NCBI GenBank assembly: GCA_017429325.1
Contig: JAFRPC010000003.1
Span: 21,361-85,360, forward strand
DNA from: Oscillospiraceae bacterium
Lineage (GTDB): Bacteria > Bacillota > Clostridia > Oscillospirales > Oscillospiraceae
DNA length: 64,000 nt
Reading direction: 5' to 3'
The translations under genes and the position numbers were made by a program. Shown in pieces: positions 57,211-64,000 of the stretch. Position 1 is the stretch's first letter, and every line of letters begins with the position of its first letter. The notes under the pieces are model-generated. The model ran no database searches and was not told where the DNA came from. It saw nothing but the letters and a program-made list of their open reading frames with translations.

Positions 57211-58278
57211 ATGAAAGTTTTTAAGCGTATTCTTCTGGCGCTTGCCATTCTCCTCGGCGTCATTCTGCTGGCCGCCGTGGCGCTCTTCACCTGGCTCACC
57301 ATCACCGAGTACCGCCCCGAGGCCGAAGAGCCTGTGACGGTGGAAAACGCCGTGACACAGCCCCTGGACAAGTCCAGCTTCACGGTCCTGTCCTGGAACG
57401 TGGGTTACTGCGGCTTAGGCGAGGAGAGCGACTTCTTCATGGACGGCGGCAAAGGGGTCCGGCCCGATTCCAAGGAACTGGTGGCCAAGAATCTGGCGGG
57501 CATTGAAGGCTTCCTCTCGGGCCGCGACCCGGACTTTATGCTCTTGCAGGAGGTGGACTCCGGCTCCAAGCGCAGCTACCAGGTGGACGAGGCGGCATCC
57601 ATGCAGGGAAAGCTGTCCCGGCCCTCGGCCTACGCCCTGAACTTCTCCGCCAACTATGTGCCCTTCCCGGTTCCCACCATCGGCAAGGTGCGCTCCGGCC
57701 TGCTGACCTTCTCCCGGTACGGCATCCGCGAGGCGACCCGCATCAGCCTGCCCTCTCCCTTCTCCTGGCCGGTGTCCGTTGTCAACCTCAAGCGCTGCCT
57801 GCTGGTGACACGCATCCCCGTGGCCGGGAGCGACAAGGAGCTGGTGCTGGTGAACCTGCACCTGGAGGCCTATGACGACGGCGAGGGCAAGCTGGCCCAG
57901 AGCAAGCAGCTTCGGGAATTCCTGGCCCAGGAGTATGAGAAGGGCAACTACGTGTTGGCCGGCGGCGACTGGAACCAGATCTTCCCCCGCTCCGACAGCA
58001 CCTGGCCCAACACCCATGAAGAGCTCTGGACTCCCGGCTATCTGGACGAGGCGGAGCTGGCCGAGGGCTGGCGCTATGTCTGGGACGATGCTGTGCCCAG
58101 CTGCCGCCTGCTGAACCAGCCCTACGACCCCGCCGATACCGAGAACACCCAGTACTACGTCATCGACGGCTTCCTGGTCTCCCCGAATCTCCGGGTCGAA
58201 AGCGTCGAGACCATCGACGAGAGCTTTACATACTCCGACCACAACCCCGTGCTGCTGACGATTTCCTTCGGAGACTGA
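57211..58278 (+). CDS. Membrane-anchored endonuclease/exonuclease/phosphatase family protein
   Basis: 355 residues. One N-terminal membrane segment (ILLALAILLGVILLAAVALF), then the EEP fold facing outward: VLSWNVGYCGLG (metal/Asn), DPDFMLLQEVDSGSKRSY (Glu), LVNLHLEAYDDG (His), LAGGDWNQIFP (Asp, Asn) and TYSDHNPVLLTI (catalytic Asp-His pair). All expected catalytic residues are present. The family includes nucleases, lipid phosphatases and sphingomyelinase-like enzymes; an extracytoplasmic location favours a phosphodiesterase acting on phospholipid or nucleic acid (inference). CAGGAGGCATTCCC precedes the ATG. Confidence 0.88.
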   Translation: MKVFKRILLALAILLGVILLAAVALFTWLTITEYRPEAEEPVTVENAVTQPLDKSSFTVLSWNVGYCGLGEESDFFMDGGKGVRPDSKELVAKNLAGIEGFLSGRDPDFMLLQEVDSGSKRSYQVDEAASMQGKLSRPSAYALNFSANYVPFPVPTIGKVRSGLLTFSRYGIREATRISLPSPFSWPVSVVNLKRCLLVTRIPVAGSDKELVLVNLHLEAYDDGEGKLAQSKQLREFLAQEYEKGNYVLAGGDWNQIFPRSDSTWPNTHEELWTPGYLDEAELAEGWRYVWDDAVPSCRLLNQPYDPADTENTQYYVIDGFLVSPNLRVESVETIDESFTYSDHNPVLLTISFGD

Positions 58279-58281
58279 TGT

Positions 58282-59052
58282 ATGAAACGCTTTTTATGCT
58301 GCTTCCTTCTGTCGGCGCTGCTGGCTGTGCTGCTGTGCGGCTGCGGCCTGTTTGAAGATGGGGAGACGGAGGAGCTGCTGCCCGACGAGAGCTACTACAG
58401 CGGCAGCTACGTCCTCCCCACGGATTCCGACGGCAGCCTGGTGCTGCCCCAGGGCGACGAGACCGTCAAGACGGTGCTGTCCTATCAGGGGGAGATCCCG
58501 CTGACAGACCCCGTCCAATACTATTCCTATCAGCTTCCGATGATCGACCTGGGAGGCGCCCAGGCTATGGGCTGCAATCAGGAGATCGAGGCCCGCTTTC
58601 TGCCCCTGATCCAGCAGTCCATGGACGCCGTCACCACCCTGGGCGAGCCGCTCCTGGAGAGCCTGACCTATTCCACCTACACCCGCGACGGCATCCTAAC
58701 CTTAGAAATCGATCGGCTGGACCTGGACGGCAGCGCCGCGCAGGCCTTCTACACCGTGGACGAGAAAACGGGGGAGGCGGTCAGCGTCAAGGCCCTTTTT
58801 GAGGCCGCGGGCATCGAGGGCGACCCGGTGCAGGTCCTGAACCAGACGGTCCTGGAGCTCTTTACCAAGCGCTACGGGGCCCTGGAGAAGGCCGACGCCG
58901 CCTATACCACGGCGCTGAACCGGACCCAATCGGAGCTCTCCGGCCTTTCCGCCCATTGGATGCACCTGACCCGGGACGGGCGGCTGATCGTCGCCCTGGC
59001 CATCTATTCCCCCACGGGCGGCAGCAGCGTGGAGGAGCTGACCCTGCCATGA
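58282..59052 (+). CDS. Lipoprotein with RsiV/DUF3298-like domain
   Basis: 256 residues. Lipoprotein signal MKRFLCCFLLSALLAVLLCG followed by the lipidated Cys in CGC. The C-terminal half resembles DUF3298 domains (as in the RsiV anti-sigma sensor region): LESLTYSTYTRDGILTLEID, FYTVDEKTGEAVSVKALFEA and HWMHLTRDGRLIVALAIYSP. It follows the EEP gene by 3 bases and shares its transcript. No sigma factor adjoins it; the name reflects fold similarity only. Confidence 0.72.
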   Translation: MKRFLCCFLLSALLAVLLCGCGLFEDGETEELLPDESYYSGSYVLPTDSDGSLVLPQGDETVKTVLSYQGEIPLTDPVQYYSYQLPMIDLGGAQAMGCNQEIEARFLPLIQQSMDAVTTLGEPLLESLTYSTYTRDGILTLEIDRLDLDGSAAQAFYTVDEKTGEAVSVKALFEAAGIEGDPVQVLNQTVLELFTKRYGALEKADAAYTTALNRTQSELSGLSAHWMHLTRDGRLIVALAIYSPTGGSSVEELTLP

Positions 59053-59083
59053 CGGGACGGAGCTGCGGAAGGAGGGAAACCCC

Positions 59084-59371
59084 GTGCCAACGGAATTGAT
59101 GCAGCCGACGCTCTGTGTTCTGGGCGTCAATCTGCTGAGTTTTCTGATTTTCGGCCTGGACAAGCTGCTGGCCCGCAAACAGGGAAGACGGGTCCCGGAG
59201 GCCTCGCTGCTGACCTTGGGCATCCTGGGGGGCAGCGTGGGGGCCATGCTGGGGATGCTGGTCTTCCGCCACAAGACCGCTGCCCGCCGCCACCCGGCCT
59301 TCTGCTGGGGCCTGCCCCTGGTGTTCCTGCTCCAGCTCGCAGTCTGTACCTGGCTGCTTTGGAGGAGCTGA
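59084..59371 (+). CDS. DUF1294 small membrane protein
   Basis: 95 residues from a GTG start with GGAGGGAAACCCC upstream. It shows the DUF1294 pattern: LGVNLLSFLIFGLDKLLARK, RVPEASLLTLGILGGSVGAM and FRHKTAARRHPAFCWGLPLV, with three to four short hydrophobic segments. Function unknown. It sits in a tight rightward run with the lipoprotein and the following small protein. Confidence 0.85.
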   Translation: MPTELMQPTLCVLGVNLLSFLIFGLDKLLARKQGRRVPEASLLTLGILGGSVGAMLGMLVFRHKTAARRHPAFCWGLPLVFLLQLAVCTWLLWRS

Positions 59372-59377
59372 ACCGCC

Positions 59378-59803
59378 ATGAAAAAGACGCTCCTCCTCCT
59401 CTCCGCCCTGGCCCTGGTGCTGATCCTGGCCGTCGTGGGCCTGCTGCTGGGCTTTTTCTCCCGCCTGGGGCAGATCGGCCAGCCCAAGGCCGACCTGGAG
59501 CGCTACCTGGCCGAAAACTGGCCGGTCTTCACCCTCCGGAGCTGGGACGAAGAGACCGGCGCCCTGGAGCTGGACTACCCGCTCCGCTTCAGCTATGAGC
59601 AGATGCAGAAGTACGGGGCCAGTCTGGAGGAGCTTCAGGCCCTGCCGGAGGGCAACCGCGCCACCGTCGCCGCGCTGAAGACCGCGGTCCGGGAGGCCTG
59701 CGGCCACTCCCTCCGCTCCGTCACTGTCCGCGGCGTCACCACCGACGGCCAGACCGCCTACACCCTCCACCCCGACGGCAGGCTGGAAACCTGCTGGGAT
59801 TGA
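59378..59803 (+). CDS. Small single-pass membrane or secreted protein, unknown
   Basis: 141 residues. N-terminal hydrophobic segment (MKKTLLLLSALALVLILAVV) and a 110-residue exterior domain (LERYLAENWPVFTLRSWDEE, ALKTAVREACGHSLRSVTVR). No named family is recognised. It starts 6 bases after the DUF1294 stop and is followed by a strong terminator. Confidence 0.72.
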   Translation: MKKTLLLLSALALVLILAVVGLLLGFFSRLGQIGQPKADLERYLAENWPVFTLRSWDEETGALELDYPLRFSYEQMQKYGASLEELQALPEGNRATVAALKTAVREACGHSLRSVTVRGVTTDGQTAYTLHPDGRLETCWD

Positions 59804-59817
59804 ATCCACAAAACAAA

Positions 59818-59856
59818 CCAGGACGCGGCCCTTTTCAAGGAGCCGCGTCCTGGATT
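59818..59856 (+). terminator. Terminator ending the uvrA-side run
   Basis: A 12-bp stem CCAGGACGCGGC with its complement, followed by ATTT. A related hairpin (ACAGGACGCG) ends the STAND gene and is repeated at the window end. Confidence 0.85.
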
Positions 59857-60464
59857 TCCACCCGTAGGGGTCGGCCACTGGACGACCCGTTTTTCCGTTT
59901 CGATACCATGGCACGGGGCGTCGAGGGCGCCGCCCCCTACGATTTTCCGCCGTAGGGGCGCTCACTGAGCGCCCGGTCCGCCCTGGCGGACAATTTGCCG
60001 CAGGCAAATCCAGCGCGGTCGCGATACGGAAACGCGGCTGGATTGTTTGCTGACGCAAACGATTGTTTGCTCCGCAAACCGGGCGGCTCATCCACCTTGC
60101 GGCGGATAAGAGCCGCACCCTACAACGCATCCGCGGGCGCTTGATAAGCGCCCCTACGGCGTTAACTTCCCCCGTCCCGCCGTCCCCGCCTGTAGGGACG
60201 GCTCTCAGCCGTCCGCCGTCCTCTTCTGTAGCGCCGGCTATCAGTCGGCCATCGTCCCCTCGCCTGCCGTCCCCGCCGTAGGGGTCGGCCCCTGGACGAC
60301 CCGTTTTCCGTTTCGATACCTTGGCACGGGGCGTCGAGGGCGCCGCCCCCTACGATTTTTCCCCCGTCCCGCCGTCCCCCGCGTGTAGGGACAAGCATTG
60401 CTTGTCCGCCGTGTCCCCGCCTGTTGAAACGCATAAAAATGAAAACCGATTTTTTACGGTCATC
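59857..60464 (+). repeat. Long repeat mosaic upstream of the STAND gene
   Basis: No gene is seen. In order: GTAGGGGTCGGCCACTGGAC (59863), GGGGCGTCGAGGGCGCCGCC (59914), a composite block 59952-60124 related to 18174-18539, GCGGGCGCTTGATAAGCGCC (about 60132), GTAGGGACGGCTCTCAGCCG (about 60192), GTAGCGCCGGCTATCAGTCG (about 60228), GTAGGGGTCGGCCCCTGGAC (about 60277), GGGGCGTCGAGGGCGCCGCC (about 60328) and GTAGGGACAAGCATTGCTTG (about 60385). Confidence 0.85.
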
Positions 60465-60493
60465 TTGCATTTTCCGACATTTTTTGATAGGAT
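60465..60493 (+). promoter_or_regulatory. Promoter of the STAND gene
   Basis: TTGCAT (60465-60470), 17 bases, TAGGAT (60488-60493), 30 bases before the ATG. It directly follows the repeat mosaic. Confidence 0.65.
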
Positions 60494-60523
60494 AAATACA
60501 ACACAGGCAAAGGGGGGCGTCAG

Positions 60524-63500
60524 ATGTACAATGAGATTTATTGCAAGCAAATCAGTATGAGACTGGCGGAGCTGGTTGCCGAGGTTCGTCAAAGCTCCGC
60601 CTCCAATCTGCACTCCATCAACGTCCACGCAGAGAACTTTTTTCGGGCATTTTTGAATCAGCTCTTTGGCTGGCGGCTTTCCAATGCAAACGCCATAGAA
60701 CCCAACGCCGCAGGGGTAGATTTGCTCTATCGCGGAGAGGCGGGCGATTTGGTGGTTCAGGTTTCCAGCACGACCACCCATGAGAAGATCCAAAAATCCC
60801 TGGAAAAGTCTGCGCGGTTTCCAGGCGCACACTTTCTGTTCCTTGCGATCGACGATCACCTTCCGAACTATCAAAAAGGCTTCGAGAAACACGGCCTGGT
60901 ATTTGACCCAAAAGAGGATATTTTGGATACCACCCGTCTGTGTGACCGGGTGGTAAACTGCGGGGATCGAGGAGCGCTGCGGGCAATTGATATCCAAAGA
61001 GCACTGGCTGACCTGGTTGAAAACTACTTTTCCCGGACAGAGCAGCTTGCGCAGGCAGAGCTCAGTACCCGCCTGGGGCAGGCGGTGTCCGCGGCCCCGG
61101 CGCGTCAAGTCGGCGGCCAAACCCTCCAGCTCTTAGGCGCCGGACAGCCGGACAACCTCTTTGTGTACAATGCCAGGGCCGTCCCCCTGCTGGGCCGGGA
61201 CGAGGATATGAAAAAGCTGCTGGATTTCGTCACCGACGAGCCGGAGCGGCGCTTCTGCTGGTGGGCCGTCACAGCCCCAGGCGGCGCGGGGAAGACCCGC
61301 CTGGCCTTCGAGCTCCAGAACCGCCTGCTGGAAACCGGGCAGTGGGAGGTCTATGTCCTGCCGCCCAGGCTGCTCCGGGGGGAGGGGACCGGGCTTGCGG
61401 AGCTGTCCGCCGCCTGCCCCGGAAAAACCTTGCTGCTGGTGGACTATGTGCAGCAGCACACCGAGGCCCTGCATACCCTGCTGGAGGCCCTGTCCGGGCC
61501 CGGCCCGGACCGGCGGGAGCCCCTGCGCCTGCTGCTCCTGGAGCGGGACATCCGGGACGAAAACGGCCATATTATCTGGCTGGACCAGGTCACGGGCGGG
61601 GACCATCACATCCTTGCCGCCTGTCAAAACCGCCAGCCCTTGTATCTGAAACCCCTCCGCCGGGACGCGGCGGGGGACCCCCTGGCGCAAATCATCCGGG
61701 CCTTTGCCGACAAGGTCTGCCAGACCCCGGACCCGGAAGGGAAGACCCTGCACCCCTTGCCGCAGGGAAAGGAAGCGGCGCTCCGGGACCGGCTGGAGGC
61801 CATCGACCCCGAACTGGTCCGGCCCCTCTACGCCCTGATCCTGGCGGACGCCTGGGTCCGGGACCCGGAGACGGAGCACTGGACCCGGGAGAAACTGCTG
61901 TCCCGGCTCGTGGACCGGGAATGGAGCCTGCTGGAAAAGCGGCTGACGCCTTACCATAAAACGGGCTCCCGCCTCTTCCTCGGAGCCTGCCGCAGCCTGT
62001 GGCAGACCGTGACGGTCCTGGGGGCGGGCAGCGGGGCGCTCACGACGGAGCGGCTGGAAAAGCTCCTGCCAGGGGAATGGGCCTGCCTGAAGCGGGAGGC
62101 AGAGGCCAACGGGGCCAGCCTGGAGAGCTGGACCCTCTCCCCGGCGGAGGTCCTGCTGACCAAGGCCGACCTGCTGGAGGCGGGGAAGCTCCGGCCCCTG
62201 CGGCCGGACCTGCTGGGCGAGTTTTTTGTGATGGAGGGCCTGGTACAGGCCGGGGACGCCGAGCGGAGCGCCTTCTACAGGGCCGTCCTGGAGGATCGCG
62301 GCGCTGTCAAGACCTTCTTCGGGCGGGTCCTGTCGGACTACGGCGAGCTCCTTCGGCGGGAGCCGCGGCGGCTGGAGGCCCTCTTCCCGCCGGAGCCCAG
62401 CCCGGACCGGGAGACCACGGACTGGTACGCCTGGCTGCTCCGGAATCTGTTCGAGAACTGCCTGGACCGGGCTCTCCGCGCCTGGCTGGCCCATCGGCTG
62501 ACGGCCCTGGCCGCCGCCCAAACCCGGGAGGACGCGGAGAGCGGGGATATCTGCGACAACGCCGCCTCGGTCCTGCAAGACCTGGGGGAATATGAGAAGG
62601 CGCTGGCGTTCTTTGAAAAAGCGGTGAAGCTGAGTGAGGCCGCCCTGGGTCCGGAGCATGAGGACACGGCAACGAGCTACAACAATATCGCGTTGCTCTA
62701 CTACGACATGGGCGACTATGACAAGGCGCTGGAATCCTACGACAAATCGCGGAAAATATTAGAAGCGGTCCTTGGCCCGGCGCACCCGGACACGGCGGCG
62801 ACCTACAACAACCTGGGGTTAGTTTACCGGGCCATGGGCGACTATGACAAGGCGCTGGAATACTACGAAAAAGACAGAAAAATTTCAGAAGCGGTCCTTG
62901 GCCCGGCGCACCCGGACACGGCGGCGACCTACAACAACCTGGGGTCAGTTTACCAGGCCATGGGCGACTATGACAAAGCACTGGAATTCCAAGAAAAAGC
63001 GCGGATGATCCGGGAAGCGGTCCTTGGCCCGGCGCACCCGGACACGGCGACGACCTACAACAACCTGGCGAGTGTTTACTATGCCATGGGCGACTATGAG
63101 AAGGCGCTGGAATACTACGAAAAAGACAGAAAAATTTCAGAAGCGGTCCTTGGCCCGGAGCACCGGGACACGGCGACGACCTACAACAACCTGGGGTTAG
63201 TTTACCGGGCCATGGGCGACAATGAGAAAGCGCTGGAATTCCATGAAAAATCGCGGAATATCCGGGAAGCGGTCCTTGGCCCGGCGCACCCGAACACGGC
63301 GCTCACCTGGCAAAATATGGCGATGCTGTATTATAAGATCCATGATTTGGAACAGGCGCTCCGGTACAGCGACAAGGCCCTGGCGGTGTTTGAGCGCGTC
63401 CTGGGTCCGGAGCATCCGAATACCATAACCGTCAGAGAGGACAATGAATTCCTGAAACAGCTTTCCGATCTGCATGAAATGCTCGGCGACGAGCTCTGGA

Positions 63501-63538
63501 AACTCTTAGAGCAGCCCGGCCCGCCGTCCCCGCCGTAG
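60524..63538 (+). CDS. SMEK-like/nuclease-fold domain + STAND NTPase + TPR protein (Avs-like architecture)
   Basis: 1004 residues. Residues 1-170 resemble the SMEK-type N-terminal domain with a PD-(D/E)xK-like pattern (GVDLLY with Asp66, VVQVSST with Gln79, THEKIQKS with Lys88). Residues 220-660 are a STAND NTPase: GRDEDMKKLLDFV, Walker A TAPGGAGKTRLAFEL (about 250-262) and Walker B KTLLLVDYVQQH. From about 675 there are seven 42-residue kinesin-light-chain-type TPRs (GDYDKALEYYEKDRKISEAV, LGPAHPDTAATYNNL) that would sense a ligand. Effector, NTPase and repeat sensor form the layout of antiviral STAND proteins, in which recognition of a phage protein triggers oligomerisation and nuclease activity. 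AAAGGGGGGCGTCAG precedes the ATG. The C-terminal GPPSPP and stop are encoded by a palindromic repeat. Confidence 0.87.
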   Translation: MYNEIYCKQISMRLAELVAEVRQSSASNLHSINVHAENFFRAFLNQLFGWRLSNANAIEPNAAGVDLLYRGEAGDLVVQVSSTTTHEKIQKSLEKSARFPGAHFLFLAIDDHLPNYQKGFEKHGLVFDPKEDILDTTRLCDRVVNCGDRGALRAIDIQRALADLVENYFSRTEQLAQAELSTRLGQAVSAAPARQVGGQTLQLLGAGQPDNLFVYNARAVPLLGRDEDMKKLLDFVTDEPERRFCWWAVTAPGGAGKTRLAFELQNRLLETGQWEVYVLPPRLLRGEGTGLAELSAACPGKTLLLVDYVQQHTEALHTLLEALSGPGPDRREPLRLLLLERDIRDENGHIIWLDQVTGGDHHILAACQNRQPLYLKPLRRDAAGDPLAQIIRAFADKVCQTPDPEGKTLHPLPQGKEAALRDRLEAIDPELVRPLYALILADAWVRDPETEHWTREKLLSRLVDREWSLLEKRLTPYHKTGSRLFLGACRSLWQTVTVLGAGSGALTTERLEKLLPGEWACLKREAEANGASLESWTLSPAEVLLTKADLLEAGKLRPLRPDLLGEFFVMEGLVQAGDAERSAFYRAVLEDRGAVKTFFGRVLSDYGELLRREPRRLEALFPPEPSPDRETTDWYAWLLRNLFENCLDRALRAWLAHRLTALAAAQTREDAESGDICDNAASVLQDLGEYEKALAFFEKAVKLSEAALGPEHEDTATSYNNIALLYYDMGDYDKALESYDKSRKILEAVLGPAHPDTAATYNNLGLVYRAMGDYDKALEYYEKDRKISEAVLGPAHPDTAATYNNLGSVYQAMGDYDKALEFQEKARMIREAVLGPAHPDTATTYNNLASVYYAMGDYEKALEYYEKDRKISEAVLGPEHRDTATTYNNLGLVYRAMGDNEKALEFHEKSRNIREAVLGPAHPNTALTWQNMAMLYYKIHDLEQALRYSDKALAVFERVLGPEHPNTITVREDNEFLKQLSDLHEMLGDELWKLLEQPGPPSPP
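62545..63420 (+). repeat. 126-bp coding tandem repeats (TPR units)
   Basis: Seven units encode the TPRs; the central four are nearly identical at DNA level, including shared synonymous sites (for example GTCCTTGGCCCGGCGCACCC). Such identity points to recent unit duplication or gene conversion. Confidence 0.9.
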
Positions 63539-64000
63539 GGGCGCTCACTGAGCGCCCGGTCCGCCTTGGCGGACAATCTGCCGCAGGCAAATCCAGCGCG
63601 TTCCCGAAAACGAAACAGGACGCGGTCCCTTTCTGGGGGGGCGCGTCCTGTTTCATAGTTCACATGTAATTGTTCAGTCGCCCGTAGGGGCCGATGCCTA
63701 CATCGGCCCTACCTACCGATTTTTGCCTGCAAGCGAGGGCGGATGTGGGCATCCGCCCTCTACAACGCGTCCGCGGGCGCTTGATAAGCGCCCCTACGGC
63801 GTAAACCCGCCGTTCCCGCCGTAGGGGTCGGCCCCTGGACGACCCGTTTTCCGTTTCGATACCTTGGCACGGGGCGTCGAGGGCGCCGCCCCCTACGATT
63901 TTCCGCCGTTGGGGCGATCACTGAGCGCCCGGTCCGCCTTGGCGGACAATCTGCCGCAGGCAAATCCAGCGCGTTCCCGAAAACGAAACAGGACGCGGTC
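63539..64000 (+). repeat. Repeat mosaic at the window end, including a duplicated terminator block
   Basis: No gene is seen. 63535-63628 (GTAGGGGCGCTCACTGAGCG to ACAGGACGCGGTC) is repeated at 63907-64000 almost exactly. 63666-63763 is the inverted partner of 32033-32129. Between them are GCGGGCGCTTGATAAGCGCC, GTAGGGGTCGGCCCCTGGAC and GGGGCGTCGAGGGCGCCGCC elements shared with 60132-60350. Confidence 0.92.
63612..63657 (+). terminator. Terminator of the STAND gene
   Basis: GAAACAGGACGCG with its complement, a 17-base loop and a following weak T stretch (TTTCATAGTT). The left arm reappears at the end of the window, so the terminator itself is part of a repeated block. Confidence 0.75.

Overview
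The window reads as a chromosome segment of a GC-rich Clostridia bacterium, most likely a gut member of the Oscillospirales. This is inferred from Firmicutes-type families (SDR-type fructuronate reductase, RqcP, PrdX-like editing protein, a PolA without 3'-5' exonuclease motifs), strong GGAGG ribosome binding sites with frequent TTG and GTG starts, and TTGCAW or TTGACW / TATAAT promoters 17 bp apart. No rRNA, tRNA, transposase, integrase or CRISPR array was seen.

Layout. 1-9641 is a hexuronate module. A GH31 glycosidase (cut by the window edge), a type-B carboxylesterase and an AraC regulator run leftward. Divergent from them are uxuA, uxuB, eda, kdgK and uxaC, which together take D-glucuronate to pyruvate and glyceraldehyde 3-phosphate. 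9665-13422 holds two divergent Na/Pi-cotransporter-like proteins with PhoU-like tails. 13495-25954 is mostly leftward housekeeping: polA, gltX, gluQ, an AT-rich foreign-looking gene, a prolyl-tRNA editing protein, an LCP protein, galT, an RluA-type synthase and rpe. 26101-31807 is rightward: a TelA-like protein, a membrane protein, an AT-rich secreted peptidoglycan-binding protein, a DUF1540 protein, an AAA-CYTH fusion and a second RluA-type synthase. 32126-34780 is an EF-G/TetM-like GTPase fused to a NYN domain. 35518-41933 is a leftward accessory strip of a nitroreductase and small membrane or lipoproteins, one resembling DUF4231/SLATT. 42352-45097 is dusB, an ECF sigma factor and its anti-sigma factor. 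A truncated prpF, a ketopantoate-reductase-like gene and an MBOAT/SGNH acyl-transfer pair follow. 49269-59803 carries a DEAD-box helicase, a DprA-like protein, glmS, uvrA, rqcP and several envelope proteins. 60524-63538 is a large STAND NTPase with an N-terminal SMEK/nuclease-like domain and C-terminal TPRs, an antiviral-type architecture.

The most striking feature is a dense set of short palindromic repeat families. They fill most intergenic gaps, often start with GTAGGG, and are stacked into mosaics and tandem arrays. Some copies lie in frame inside protein genes: one 51-bp element in uxaC, the same element read in the opposite orientation in polA, two other families also in polA, and one in the EF-G/NYN linker. 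Others supply the stop codons of gltX, gluQ, the editing protein, galT and the STAND gene. These elements therefore act as protein-coding insertions, comparable in principle to the palindromic elements known from Rickettsia. Structured non-coding candidates also occur, notably a 159-nt hairpin at 29426-29584 and two covarying hairpins at 38623-38698.
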